Positions 31,967 to 41,369 of a stretch of DNA of 50,685 bases are shown here, one piece after another. How positions within the stretch are numbered: position 1 is the first letter of the stretch; each line of letters starts with the position of its first letter. The DNA comes from Lachnospiraceae bacterium. Lineage in GTDB: Bacteria; Bacillota; Clostridia; Lachnospirales; Lachnospiraceae. Below the pieces are notes generated by a model. The model did not search any database and was not told where the DNA came from. It was given only the letters and a program-made list of their open reading frames with translations. The stretch spans positions 1 through 50,685 of the forward strand of contig JAFQUB010000006.1 in assembly GCA_017408735.1 (NCBI GenBank). Reading direction: 5' to 3'. The translations under genes were made by a program, and so were the position numbers.

Positions 31967-33085
31967 ATGAAAAATAGAAGACAAAGATGGAATATGTTAT
32001 GGCTTATGTTGGCGTTGGTATTGATGTTTGCAGGCTGCTCCGGTTATAGTAAAGATACACAACAACAGTCGGTAGACGGCACTTTGCAGGTACATTATAT
32101 TGATGTGGGGCAGGGAGACAGTATTCTGCTTATTCAGGATGAACACAGCATGCTCATTGATGCCGGAGATAACAATTGTGGAACAAGAGTTCAGTCTTAT
32201 CTTCAGTCAAACAATATTGATACGTTGGATTATGTAATAGGCACACATCCGGATTCAGACCATATAGGCGGGCTGGATGTTATTATTTATAAATTTACCT
32301 GTAATCAGATTTTTATGCCGGATTGCAGCAAGGACACAAAAACCTATGAGGATGTGCTTGCTTCTGCAAAAGAGAAAAATTACCAGATTACTTCTCCAGT
32401 GGCAGGGGATACCTTTTCGCTGGGACAGGCGAAAGTGCAAGTGCTTTCTCCGGCAGTAAATGCAAATTACGGGGAAGATGCGAACAACAATTCTATTGCA
32501 GTCAAGGTTACTTATGGAAATAATTCTTTCTTGTTTACGGGAGATTGTGAGGAAGCAGCGGAAACCGATTTATTAAATAGTGAATATGATTTGCAGGCAG
32601 ATGTTATGAAAGCGGCGCATCATGGCAGTGACACTTCTAACGGCAGAGAGTTTTTAGAGGCGGTGAACCCGGAAGTTTGTGTTATAAGCTGTGGTGAGGG
32701 GAACGATTATGGTCATCCAAGAGCAGAAGTATTAAATAACTTAAGAGATTTGGGAGTTGAAGTATATCGTACGGATGAGCAGGGAACTATTGTGGCTGTT
32801 TCTGACGGAACAGACATTACATGGAACACTCAGCCATCCCAAAGTTGGCAGGCCGGAGAACCGGAAGGAGGCAGTCAGCCGGAAAAGGACAGTGAGTCAA
32901 TGGGAGCTGGACAACCGGTAAGTATGGAAGCAACATATATTCTCAACACAAACACTATGAAAATACACAAAAAGGATTGTAGCAGTGTCAGTGATATGAG
33001 TGAGAAAAATAAGCAGGAAACGGACAAAACAGTGAATGAATTAGAAGCAGAAGGATATGAACCATGCAAAAGATGTGAACCATAA
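31967..33085 (+). CDS. Secreted metallo-beta-lactamase-fold lipoprotein (ComEC-like hydrolase domain)
   Basis: The 372-residue protein begins with a lipoprotein signal (LMLALVLMFAGC). The hydrolase part resembles the C-terminal domain of ComEC: YIDVGQGDSILLI, IDAGDN, GTHPDSDHIGGLD with metal ligands, FTGDCEEAAE and AAHHGS. ComEC-type domains are thought to be DNA or phosphodiester hydrolases. The C-terminal 50 residues (NTNTMKIHKKDCSSV to EPCKRCEP) are a Cys/His module common on secreted bacterial nucleases. The upstream GTG start at 31919 is unlikely. A role in extracellular DNA degradation is inferred. Confidence 0.82.
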   Translation: MKNRRQRWNMLWLMLALVLMFAGCSGYSKDTQQQSVDGTLQVHYIDVGQGDSILLIQDEHSMLIDAGDNNCGTRVQSYLQSNNIDTLDYVIGTHPDSDHIGGLDVIIYKFTCNQIFMPDCSKDTKTYEDVLASAKEKNYQITSPVAGDTFSLGQAKVQVLSPAVNANYGEDANNNSIAVKVTYGNNSFLFTGDCEEAAETDLLNSEYDLQADVMKAAHHGSDTSNGREFLEAVNPEVCVISCGEGNDYGHPRAEVLNNLRDLGVEVYRTDEQGTIVAVSDGTDITWNTQPSQSWQAGEPEGGSQPEKDSESMGAGQPVSMEATYILNTNTMKIHKKDCSSVSDMSEKNKQETDKTVNELEAEGYEPCKRCEP

Positions 33086-33092
33086 AACAAAG

Positions 33093-33125
33093 CAGAGAGA
33101 AGTTGTATTAACTTCTCTCTGTTTT
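33093..33125. terminator. Bidirectional terminator overlapping the hybrid kinase stop codon
   Basis: CAGAGAGAAGTT (33093-33104) pairs perfectly with AACTTCTCTCTG (33110-33121), followed by TTTT; on the other strand AAAACA and TTGTTT flank it. The stop of the minus-strand kinase gene (33110-33108) falls at the loop. Confidence 0.85.
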
Positions 33126-35000
33126 GTCTATCAGTTGTTCCGGGAGATATTTTAATAAAAGGGCCTCCAATTTGGTGGAATCCACCGGTTTGGACAAATA
33201 ATCGGTAAATCCTACAGATGTATACATTTCCTTTGCACCGGAAATTGCATTGGCAGTCAGTATAATCACCGGAATATTCTTACACAGGTTATCCTCCATA
33301 GAATTCATCTTTTCCAAAGTTTGTATGCCATCCATGGATGGCATTAAATGGTCCATAAAAATAAGATCAAAATGTTGCTGTTTTACTATTGAAATACATT
33401 GCTCACCACTTGTGGCAGAGGTAATGGAAACCTTGGTTTTCTTCAATAGCCCGGATACTACAGCAATGTTTACAGCATTGTCATCCACTACCAGAATAGA
33501 AGCCTTTGGAGCAGTAAATTCAGGAATATATGGCTGGAAATTCTGTTGCTGTTTTTTAAAACGCTGTTCCAAATCGCCCATTGGTGTGGGATCTACAATC
33601 GTTTGAGGTATAATGGCAGTGAAAGTACTGCCGGTTCCATACTGACTTTCTACGTGTATTTCGCCGTTCATAGCAGTGATTAACTGCTGGGAAATTGCCA
33701 TACCAAGACCGGTTCCTTCAATGTGGCGATTTTGTTCTCTGTCTAACCGTTCAAAGGATGAGAAGAGCTTAGGAATATCTTCTTTGCGGATACCGATACC
33801 CGTATCGTTTACTTTTACAATGAGTGATACAGAATTATTTGGGCCCGTTTCTACATTCGCGGTCATGGTTACCGTTCCTTCGTGAGTATATTTCACACCA
33901 TTGGAAAGAAAATTAGTAATAACCTGTTTGATTCGAATTTCATCTCCCAAAAGTCTGGAAGGAATGTTCGGTGAAATTTTTATCTGAAAATCTAAATGTT
34001 TTTTTTCTGCTCTCAACTTTGTCAGAGTAATCAAGTCATGAAACAAAGAAGCGGTATCATATTCTACCGGAATAATTTCAGTTTTACCGGATTCAATTTT
34101 TGAAAAATCTAAAATATCATTAATAATGGCTAATAGTGATGTGCCGGCTGTCTGTATCTCAGAAGCATAATTTGTAATTTCCGTATCGGTACTTTCCCTT
34201 AAAATAATTTCATCCATCCCAAGAATGGCATTGATTGGTGTACGGATTTCATGGGACATATGAGCAAGAAAGTCTGCTTTTGCCTGATTGGCAGCGTCTG
34301 CTCTTTTTCTTTGTAAATTCAATTCATCAATCAAAGCCATATCGGGATTTTCCAGTGAAAAATATATAAAAATCACAGACAAAGCCCCGCCGGTACTTAC
34401 TAATAGAATGGAAGGATTCAAAAACTGTATCATGGCAGTAATTCCCTGAATGGTAGAAAAAATGTACAGGGAAAGACGTTTTTGCCTTGTAATATTTTTA
34501 CCGTTCAGCAAAGTATAGAGAAAGACAAATATAATGCTGGAACCGGCATATGCGTAAAGAAAAACAGTTCCGGCCCCGTAAGAATAAAGAAGTCTTCCTT
34601 CGCGCCAAAAATTAAGTTTTGTAAATATAATAATTCCAGATACTAAAAAAGCAAAAATATTAAGTACATATTTTGCAATATGGTCAAAAGCAATGCCTTT
34701 CCGTTCTGTTTTTTCTGTGGCATTGACGGTGAGAGAATAATTTGCTACAACGCAAATCCAACAGGCCATGGAGCATAAATAGCCTTTGGCAACAATCAGA
34801 TTTAAAACAGGAAATGTTTCCATGTTAATAATGGTAACTACACTTCCTGCATCAAAAAATAACACAATAGCACTGAGGACCAGAAGTAAACCGTAAATTT
34901 GATTTTGCTCATTTTTTAATCTTTTCTTTGAAAAAAACTGGTATATAAAAATCAAAATAACGCACAGACTGAGCAATTGAAATTCAATATTATAATTCAT
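33108..35000 (-). CDS. Hybrid sensor histidine kinase/response regulator
   Basis: The 630-residue protein has about seven to eight N-terminal membrane segments (residues 1-225), a short linker, HisKA with H box AHMSHEIRTPINAI (His near 250), an ATPase domain (NFLSNGVKYTHEG, DTGIGI, GTGLGMAIS) and a C-terminal receiver domain (VDDNAVN, phospho-acceptor Asp in FMDHLMPSMDG, LTANA, KPVD). It has no output or Hpt domain, so phosphate must pass to a protein encoded elsewhere. Single gene with its own promoter; the last codons form part of the terminator hairpin. Confidence 0.92.
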   Translation of the reverse strand: MNYNIEFQLLSLCVILIFIYQFFSKKRLKNEQNQIYGLLLVLSAIVLFFDAGSVVTIINMETFPVLNLIVAKGYLCSMACWICVVANYSLTVNATEKTERKGIAFDHIAKYVLNIFAFLVSGIIIFTKLNFWREGRLLYSYGAGTVFLYAYAGSSIIFVFLYTLLNGKNITRQKRLSLYIFSTIQGITAMIQFLNPSILLVSTGGALSVIFIYFSLENPDMALIDELNLQRKRADAANQAKADFLAHMSHEIRTPINAILGMDEIILRESTDTEITNYASEIQTAGTSLLAIINDILDFSKIESGKTEIIPVEYDTASLFHDLITLTKLRAEKKHLDFQIKISPNIPSRLLGDEIRIKQVITNFLSNGVKYTHEGTVTMTANVETGPNNSVSLIVKVNDTGIGIRKEDIPKLFSSFERLDREQNRHIEGTGLGMAISQQLITAMNGEIHVESQYGTGSTFTAIIPQTIVDPTPMGDLEQRFKKQQQNFQPYIPEFTAPKASILVVDDNAVNIAVVSGLLKKTKVSITSATSGEQCISIVKQQHFDLIFMDHLMPSMDGIQTLEKMNSMEDNLCKNIPVIILTANAISGAKEMYTSVGFTDYLSKPVDSTKLEALLLKYLPEQLIDKTERS

Positions 35001-35040
35001 AAAATAGTTCCCCCCTTATCTCTCGTATTTCTATAAGTTC

Positions 35041-35069
35041 ATTATACATTAGAATGAACGGTTAGACAA
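35041..35069 (-). promoter_or_regulatory. Promoter of the hybrid kinase gene
   Basis: On the minus strand TTGTCT (35069-35064) and TATAAT (35046-35041) with a 17-base spacer. Confidence 0.65.
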
Positions 35070-35103
35070 TGAGTGAAATAATAAAAAATGAAACGCTGAA
35101 GCA

Positions 35104-35133
35104 TTGCATATATGAGGATGAATTTGTTATACT
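35104..35133 (+). promoter_or_regulatory. Promoter of the small acidic protein gene
   Basis: TTGCAT (35104-35109) and TATACT (35128-35133) with an 18-base spacer. Confidence 0.5.
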
Positions 35134-35183
35134 GGAAAAAAGGTTTAGTACTAAGTAAGCATTAAGATAAAGGAAGGAACATT

Positions 35184-35387
35184 ATGGAAAAGGAAAAAAC
35201 ATTCAAAGAACTATATTTAAATCATGAAATCGAATTTGAAGCTATCGATGATTACGTGTATGACTGGGGTATGAGTGATGCAACTTGTACATTACGGGAA
35301 TATCTTGGACTAAACGAGGAAGAAGAAGACGTCTGGATTAGCATTGGAGAAGACGCGTTGCGAGAACTTTTAGATGCCCAGCACTAG
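35184..35387 (+). CDS. Small acidic protein of unknown function
   Basis: This 67-residue cytosolic protein is rich in Glu and Asp (NEEEEDVW) with a conserved-looking core DDYVYDWGMSDATCTLREYLG. No membrane segment or known motif. AAGGAAGG precedes the ATG. It sits ahead of the DUF1858 gene with an 80-base gap. From memory, similar short proteins occur in Lachnospiraceae, sometimes near DUF1858 genes, but no function is known to me. Confidence 0.72.
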   Translation: MEKEKTFKELYLNHEIEFEAIDDYVYDWGMSDATCTLREYLGLNEEEEDVWISIGEDALRELLDAQH

Positions 35388-35466
35388 ACAATTTCCAAAG
35401 AAAAGTGTATACTACATACATTAAAAGCACAAAATAATATTAAAAATATCTTAGGAGGAAATAGAA

Positions 35467-35667
35467 ATGGCAGAAATCACAAAGGAAATGACAATCGGTG
35501 AATTATTAAGAGTTGCTCCACAGGCAGCACCGGTACTTATGGAAATTGGAATGCATTGTTTAGGATGTCCATCTGCACAGGGTGAAAGCTTAGAAGAAGC
35601 AGCTATGGTACATGGTATCGACGCAGTAGATTTAGTAGCTAAGATTAACGAAGTGGTAAACGCTTAA
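35467..35667 (+). CDS. DUF1858 domain protein
   Basis: The 66-residue protein matches the DUF1858 pattern: a short helical domain beginning [20 protein letters not shown] and containing [10 protein letters not shown] with a CxxC pair, then [13 protein letters not shown]. The family is linked with hybrid-cluster and iron-sulfur or redox proteins and may bind a metal or cluster through CLGC. TAGGAGG precedes the ATG and a terminator follows. Confidence 0.85.
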   Translation: MAEITKEMTIGELLRVAPQAAPVLMEIGMHCLGCPSAQGESLEEAAMVHGIDAVDLVAKINEVVNA

Positions 35668-35711
35668 TTTTAATCGGATATACAAGTTTACAGAGAATTT
35701 CTACAAAGGAT

Positions 35712-35739
35712 ACCCTGATTTTATAAATCAGGGTGTTTT
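35712..35739 (+). terminator. Intrinsic terminator after the DUF1858 gene
   Basis: ACCCTGATT (35712-35720) pairs with AATCAGGGT (35726-35734), followed by GTTTTC. Confidence 0.8.
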
Positions 35740-35765
35740 CGTATGTAAAAAGAAAGGGAAACGGA

Positions 35766-36500
35766 ATGGAAAGTTTAAAAGCAGTAATATTGGCAGCAGG
35801 AAAAGGAACAAGAATGGAATCTGATTTGCCAAAAGTAATACATACCATTGATGAAAAACCTATGGTGGAATATGTGATTGCAGCCGTGAAAGAAGCCGGA
35901 ATTGAAGATATCTGCCTGATTGTAGGGTACAAGGCGGAACAGGTAAAAGAAGCAGTAACTTCTGCAGTTACTTATGCATATCAGGAAGAACAGCTGGGCA
36001 CAGGCCACGCAGTAAAATGTGCAGGAGATTTTATCGGTGAACAGGGCGATGTACTTGTACTTTGTGGTGATACTCCATTGATTACAGGAAAAACCATCAA
36101 ATCTGCCATGGATTTTCATAAGAAAAGTAACAATCAGATGACCGTAATTTCTGCTATGGTAGAAGAACCGACCGGATATGGAAGAATTATTCGTGACAGC
36201 GAAGGAAATTTCGTGAAAAACGTGGAGCATAAGGACGCTACTGAGGAGGAAAGAAAGAGTAAAGAAGTAAATTCCGGAATGTATATTTTCCATGCCAGCG
36301 ATTTACAGAGCGCACTTGCAAAGATTAATAATAACAATGCCCAGGGAGAATACTACCTTCCGGACGCACTGGAAATCATCAAAAAAGAAGGTGGCAGAGT
36401 AGATGCGTACATATTGGAAGATGCGGACGAAATGGCAGGAGTTAATACAAAGGCTCAGTTGCAGGACGCTGCAGACATCATGGCAAAGAGAAAAGGGTGA
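35766..36500 (+). CDS. GlmU-like nucleotidyltransferase lacking the acetyltransferase domain
   Basis: The 244-residue protein equals the N-terminal half of GlmU, the UDP-N-acetylglucosamine pyrophosphorylase. It has VILAAGKGTRMESDLPKV (UTP loop), EEQLGTGHAVK, VLCGDTPLI, GYGRIIRD and EVNSGMYIF. The C-terminal hexapeptide-repeat acetyltransferase half of GlmU (about 200 residues) is absent. The frame stops naturally, and pth starts 4 bases later, so there is no room for it. The gene order glmU-pth-mfd is the Firmicutes order, without prs. Glucosamine-1-phosphate acetylation must come from another protein. The ATG at 35766 fits the motif position; an upstream in-frame ATG at 35733 lies in the terminator. 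Confidence 0.88.
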   Translation: MESLKAVILAAGKGTRMESDLPKVIHTIDEKPMVEYVIAAVKEAGIEDICLIVGYKAEQVKEAVTSAVTYAYQEEQLGTGHAVKCAGDFIGEQGDVLVLCGDTPLITGKTIKSAMDFHKKSNNQMTVISAMVEEPTGYGRIIRDSEGNFVKNVEHKDATEEERKSKEVNSGMYIFHASDLQSALAKINNNNAQGEYYLPDALEIIKKEGGRVDAYILEDADEMAGVNTKAQLQDAADIMAKRKG

Positions 36501-36504
36501 AGCA

Positions 36505-37065
36505 ATGTATATAATAGCAGGCTTGGGAAATCCAACAAAAGAATATGAGCATACAAGACACAATGTGGGTTTTGATACCATCGATGTAATTGCAGACAGA
36601 TTTGGAATCGGCATGGGCGAAAAAAAGCACAAGGCAATCATTGGAAAAGGTCACATTGAGGGAAATAAAGTGATTTTGGTAAAACCTCAGACATATATGA
36701 ACTTAAGTGGAGAAAGTCTGAGAGAAATTGTAGATTATTATAAAATAGACGAAGAAAGTGAACTGATTGTAATTTACGACGATATCAGTCTGGCACCGGG
36801 AAAACTGCGTATCCGTAAAAAAGGAAGTGCCGGAGGACATAACGGTATCAAAAATATTATTGCCCAGTTAGGCACACAGAACTTCTACCGTATTAAAGTA
36901 GGCGTAGGGGAAAAACCAAAAGGATGGGATCTGGCAGATTATGTGTTAGGGCATTTTAAAGGAGAGGAAAAAAAGCTTATGGAAGAGGCTTTCTCCAATG
37001 CTGCAGACGCAGTGGTAACTATCCTCAACGAAGACATTGACGTTGCAATGAACAAGTATAATTAA
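36505..37065 (+). CDS. pth: Peptidyl-tRNA hydrolase
   Basis: This 186-residue enzyme cleaves peptides from prematurely released peptidyl-tRNA. It has the start motif GLGNPTKEYEHTRHNVGF with the catalytic His and Asn, KPQTYMNLSGES, the catalytic Asp in VIYDDISLAPG, and RIRKKGSAGGHNGIKNI. The ATG at 36505 lies 4 bases after the glmU-like stop; an ORF extending upstream to 36403 overlaps that gene and is not the real start. It is operonic with the GlmU-like gene and mfd. Confidence 0.96.
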   Translation: MYIIAGLGNPTKEYEHTRHNVGFDTIDVIADRFGIGMGEKKHKAIIGKGHIEGNKVILVKPQTYMNLSGESLREIVDYYKIDEESELIVIYDDISLAPGKLRIRKKGSAGGHNGIKNIIAQLGTQNFYRIKVGVGEKPKGWDLADYVLGHFKGEEKKLMEEAFSNAADAVVTILNEDIDVAMNKYN

Positions 37066-37090
37066 TCACAAATGGTAGTGAGGTCAGAAT

Positions 37091-40000
37091 ATGAATGTAT
37101 TTGAAAGCCCCCTAAGTGGCTTAGAGGAATATAATGAAATAAAGAAAAAGCTTTCAAAGAACAAAGGAATCCTACAGCTTTCCGGCTGTGTGGAATCCCA
37201 GAGAGTTCACATGATGCATGCCCTTGGCGATGGTTTTCAGAGGAAAATCATCGTTACTTTTAATGAACAAAAGGCACAGGAAATGTATGAGGACATGAAA
37301 CTCTTTGGAGAGCCGGTGGTATTGTATCCTGCAAAAGATTTTATCTTTTTCAATGCGGATATTAAGAGCAATCTTCTGGTAAAGAAAAGAATGAGCGCCA
37401 TCAAAACCTTATTGGAGGAGGAAAAGGTTACATTTATCACCACCATTGACGGTTTGATGGACAGTCTGATTCCGTTAGATGTGATTCGAAACAGTGTCAT
37501 AGAAATTACGGAAGAAAGCACCATAGAGGTGGAAAAACTGACAAAACAGCTGTTTTCCATGGGTTATGAAAAGACAGGGCAGGTGGAGAGTGCCGGTCAG
37601 TTTGCTGTTCGTGGCGGTATTATAGATATTTTTCCGTTAACTGAGGAAAATCCTTATCGAATCGAGTTGTGGGATGAGGAAGTAGATTCCATTCGTAGTT
37701 TCGAGGCGGAAGGGCAGCGTTCCATAGAAAACGTTGCTGGTGTCCGCATATATCCAGCCAGTGAATTGATTATCACAGAAGAATGTAAAGAACAGGGATT
37801 GAAAAAAATCAAGGCAGAAGCAAAAGAATGCTATGATGCACTGCGGGCGCAGATGAAGACGGAGGAAGCCCACAGAATCACCAGACATATGGAGGAACTG
37901 GAAGACGAACTTCTGGTGCTGGGGTGCGCCAGTGCAGACAGTCATATTAAAAGCTTCTATGATAACACCGTATCGCTGTTGTCTTACTTTCTGGAATTAA
38001 ATGCTGAAAATGCTAATGGAACCATTGTTTTTCTGGATGAGCCAAATCGGGTTTCAGAAAAGGGAAATGTGGTAGAAACGGAATTTCGGGAAAGTATGCT
38101 TCACCGCATTGAAAAGGGGTATATGCTGCCATCTCAGGCAGAGATTATGTACGGATTTTCGGAAGTTATGGCGATGATAGAAAAATGCAACACAGTTGCA
38201 ATTTCCACCTTGGAGCCTACACACACAGGGTACAAGGTAAATGGAAAGTACAATCTGACCGTGAGAAATATCAGCTCCTACAATAATAGCTTTGAGTTAC
38301 TGGTAAAGGAATTGAAAAATTACCGGAAAAATGGTTATAAAGTATTACTGTTATCTGCCTCCAGATTAAGAGGACAACGTCTGGTAGGAGATTTGATAAA
38401 TGAGGAAATTCCTGCATTCTACAGCGAGGATTTAGAACATGACTTACAGCCGGGTGAAGTGATGGTGAGTCATGGAAATGTACACCGGGGCTATGAATAT
38501 TCTTTTATTAAATTTGTGGTGATTTCGGAAAGTGATATTTTCGGAACAGAGAAGAAACGTAAGAAAAAGAGAAAACGCTACGAAGGTCAGAAAATCAGCA
38601 GTTTTACGGATTTGCAGATTGGAGATTATGTTGTTCATGAAAATCATGGTCTTGGAATTTATAAGGGGATTGAAAAGATTACCGTAGATAAAGTTGCCAA
38701 GGATTATATGAAAATAGAATATGCTTCCGGCGGAAATCTTTACATTTTGGCAACTCAGCTAGACGTAATACAAAAGTATGCCAACTCCGATGCAAAAGCA
38801 CCAAAATTAAATAAGTTGGGAAGCAAGGAATGGCAGAAGACCAAATCCAGAGTAAAAGGTGCGGTAGATGTGATTGCCAAAGATTTGGTGGAACTGTATG
38901 CGGCAAGGCAGGAAAAGAATGGATATGTGTATGGTGAGGACACTGTCTGGCAGAGAGAATTTGAAGAAATGTTTCCTTATGAAGAAACAGAAGATCAGCT
39001 TCTTGCCATCGAAGCCACCAAGAAGGACATGGAAAGCAGTAAAATTATGGACCGTCTTGTGTGCGGTGATGTAGGTTATGGAAAGACAGAAATTGCCATC
39101 CGTGCGGCTTTTAAGGCGGTGCAGGAGGGAAAACAGGTAGTCTATCTGGTGCCTACCACTATTTTGGCACAGCAGCATTACAATACCTTTGTGCAGCGTA
39201 TGAAGGACTTTCCGGTCAATGTAGAATTAATGTCCAGGTTTAGAACACCTGCCCAGCAGAAAAAAACAAAAGAAGGTTTGGGAAAGGGACTGGTAGACAT
39301 TGTGGTTGGTACCCACAGGGTATTGTCTAAGGATATTAAGTACAAAGATTTAGGACTTTTGATTATTGATGAGGAACAGCGTTTTGGTGTGGCTCATAAA
39401 GAAAAAATCAAAAAGCTGAAAGAGAATATTGATGTGCTTACCTTAACAGCCACACCGATTCCAAGAACCCTTCATATGAGTCTGATTGGAATTCGTGATA
39501 TGAGTGTGTTGGAAGAGCCGCCAATGGACCGTCTTCCGATTCAGACCTTTGTAATGGAATTTAATGAAGAAATGGTGCGGGAGGCAATTAACAGAGAGCT
39601 GGCAAGAGATGGACAGGTATTTTATGTATACAATCGTGTAAATAACATTGATGAGATTGCCAACATGGTGGCAGCACTGGTTCCGGATGCCAATGTGGCT
39701 TTTGCTCACGGAAGAATGAAAGAGCATGAACTGGAAAATATCATGTATGATTTTATGAACGGAGATATTGATGTGCTGGTGTCAACCACAATTATTGAAA
39801 CCGGGTTAGACATTTCTAATGTAAATACTATCATTATTCAGGATTCTGATAATATGGGGCTTTCACAGTTGTATCAGCTGCGAGGAAGAGTAGGACGTTC
39901 CAACCGTACCTCTTATGCCTTTTTGATGTATCAGAAAAACAAAATGTTAAAGGAAACCGCAGAAAAGCGTCTACAAGCAATCAGAGAGTACACAGAGCTT

Positions 40001-40630
40001 GGCAGCGGCTTTAAAATAGCCATGCGTGATTTGGAAATCCGTGGTGCAGGAAATCTTTTAGGAGAACGGCAGAGTGGCCACATGGAGGCCGTTGGATACG
40101 ACTTATACTGTAAAATGCTAAACAGTGCCGTAAAAAAATATAAAGGAATCGAAGAAGAAAAAGATTTTGAAACTTCCATTGATATCAGCATCAACGCATT
40201 TATACCACCGGACTATATTCCAAATGAATTCCAGAAGCTGGATATTTATAAACGAATTGCCGCCATAGAAAATGAAATCGAAAGCGATGACATGTTAGAA
40301 GAACTGATTGACCGTTTTGGCGAACCACCACGTTCTGTGATGAATCTGTTAGCCATTGCCAATGCGAAAAACATGGCACATGAGGTCTATGTGACAGAAG
40401 TCAGCGACAAAGGTAATGGCATTAAATTTGTGATGTATGAAAAGGCAAAAGTGAATCTGACCAAGATTCCGGAGTTGATCGGGCAGTACAAAGGACAGCT
40501 TGCCTTTAAGCCGGAAGCAGTTCCATATTTTTTATATCAGGAAAAGGGAAATAAGTTAAAGAGCAACGGAAATGTACTGGAAAATGTGAAAATAGTGTTA
40601 AATGATTTAAAAATGTTGCTTGACGAATAA
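37091..40630 (+). CDS. mfd: Transcription-repair coupling factor
   Basis: The 1179-residue Mfd removes stalled RNA polymerase and recruits UvrA. It has UvrB-like N-terminal domains, an RNA-polymerase-interacting domain (FTDLQIGDYVVHENHGLG, near residues 510-530), then the RecG-like motor: Walker A CGDVGYGKTEIA near 657, DEEQRFGV near 760, TATPIPRTLHMS, and QLRGRVGRS. The TRCF C-terminal domain follows. Length is typical. A weak ribosome site (TGAGGT) precedes the ATG. It is 25 bases from pth and in the same operon. Confidence 0.97.
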   Translation: MNVFESPLSGLEEYNEIKKKLSKNKGILQLSGCVESQRVHMMHALGDGFQRKIIVTFNEQKAQEMYEDMKLFGEPVVLYPAKDFIFFNADIKSNLLVKKRMSAIKTLLEEEKVTFITTIDGLMDSLIPLDVIRNSVIEITEESTIEVEKLTKQLFSMGYEKTGQVESAGQFAVRGGIIDIFPLTEENPYRIELWDEEVDSIRSFEAEGQRSIENVAGVRIYPASELIITEECKEQGLKKIKAEAKECYDALRAQMKTEEAHRITRHMEELEDELLVLGCASADSHIKSFYDNTVSLLSYFLELNAENANGTIVFLDEPNRVSEKGNVVETEFRESMLHRIEKGYMLPSQAEIMYGFSEVMAMIEKCNTVAISTLEPTHTGYKVNGKYNLTVRNISSYNNSFELLVKELKNYRKNGYKVLLLSASRLRGQRLVGDLINEEIPAFYSEDLEHDLQPGEVMVSHGNVHRGYEYSFIKFVVISESDIFGTEKKRKKKRKRYEGQKISSFTDLQIGDYVVHENHGLGIYKGIEKITVDKVAKDYMKIEYASGGNLYILATQLDVIQKYANSDAKAPKLNKLGSKEWQKTKSRVKGAVDVIAKDLVELYAARQEKNGYVYGEDTVWQREFEEMFPYEETEDQLLAIEATKKDMESSKIMDRLVCGDVGYGKTEIAIRAAFKAVQEGKQVVYLVPTTILAQQHYNTFVQRMKDFPVNVELMSRFRTPAQQKKTKEGLGKGLVDIVVGTHRVLSKDIKYKDLGLLIIDEEQRFGVAHKEKIKKLKENIDVLTLTATPIPRTLHMSLIGIRDMSVLEEPPMDRLPIQTFVMEFNEEMVREAINRELARDGQVFYVYNRVNNIDEIANMVAALVPDANVAFAHGRMKEHELENIMYDFMNGDIDVLVSTTIIETGLDISNVNTIIIQDSDNMGLSQLYQLRGRVGRSNRTSYAFLMYQKNKMLKETAEKRLQAIREYTELGSGFKIAMRDLEIRGAGNLLGERQSGHMEAVGYDLYCKMLNSAVKKYKGIEEEKDFETSIDISINAFIPPDYIPNEFQKLDIYKRIAAIENEIESDDMLEELIDRFGEPPRSVMNLLAIANAKNMAHEVYVTEVSDKGNGIKFVMYEKAKVNLTKIPELIGQYKGQLAFKPEAVPYFLYQEKGNKLKSNGNVLENVKIVLNDLKMLLDE

Positions 40631-40705
40631 AAAAGTAATATAATTATTGTTGGTTTGCGTATTAAAGCGCAATAACTTAAGTGAATCAATTTATGGGGGA
40701 GAAGA

Positions 40706-41353
40706 ATGAGGAAGATTTATAAAAAAATACTTCTTATCTTCCCTGTTGTGATTGCCGTAATCTGCATGGGAGGCTGTGCAGAACAGAAGCTGGGTTCCGA
40801 TAAAGTGATAGCTAAGTTTGGTCAGGAAGAAATTTACCTGAGCCAGCTGGAGTTTTATCTGATTATTAATCAGGTGGATTATGAGAGCACATATGCAGAG
40901 CAGTATCCCGGAGAAGATATTTGGGAAATGGATATTCTTGGGACAGGAAATACCTTGGAGGATGATGTAAAACAAAGCATTATGCAGGAAGTAAAGGGAA
41001 TGTATATTCTTTTAAAAAAAGCAGAAGAGCTTGGCATTACTTTAGAAGAGGCAGATGAGGAAGAACTAATTGTATTGGAAGAAATTTTTAAGGAAAGATA
41101 CAGTGAGGAAATCCTAGAAAAACTTCACAGTGAAGATGGGGTTTTGCAGGAAAAACTAAGGGAATCTATGCTTGCGGCAAAGGTGAAGGAAGTCATATGT
41201 AAGGAAAATGGCTGGACAGCCGATGATAGGGAAGAAAGATTTGAGGCTCTTTATAAGGAATGGGCAGAGAAAGAAGAGTTCGCCATAAGAGAAGTAGACT
41301 GGTCAGAAGTACATTTTGAACAGGGAAAATATAAAATTACATCGAATGAGTAA
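40706..41353 (+). CDS. SurA/PrsA-like lipoprotein without a PPIase domain
   Basis: The 215-residue lipoprotein (lipobox CMGGC) has the N-terminal chaperone region of the SurA/PrsA family: VIAKFGQEEIYLSQLEFYL, then DDVKQSIMQEVKGMYILLKKAEELGI. It lacks the parvulin PPIase domain and ends in a charged helical tail. GGGGGAG precedes the ATG. It lies directly before a larger paralogue (16 bases), so the two probably cooperate in folding exported proteins outside the membrane. Confidence 0.8.
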   Translation: MRKIYKKILLIFPVVIAVICMGGCAEQKLGSDKVIAKFGQEEIYLSQLEFYLIINQVDYESTYAEQYPGEDIWEMDILGTGNTLEDDVKQSIMQEVKGMYILLKKAEELGITLEEADEEELIVLEEIFKERYSEEILEKLHSEDGVLQEKLRESMLAAKVKEVICKENGWTADDREERFEALYKEWAEKEEFAIREVDWSEVHFEQGKYKITSNE

Positions 41354-41369
41354 GAGAAAGAGGGAAAAC

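Noticed and set aside
35775..36293. Minus-strand 172-residue ORF rich in Phe, Cys and His
   Set aside because: It mirrors the GlmU-like gene; the composition is the usual product of reading the complement of a Lys/Glu-rich coding region.
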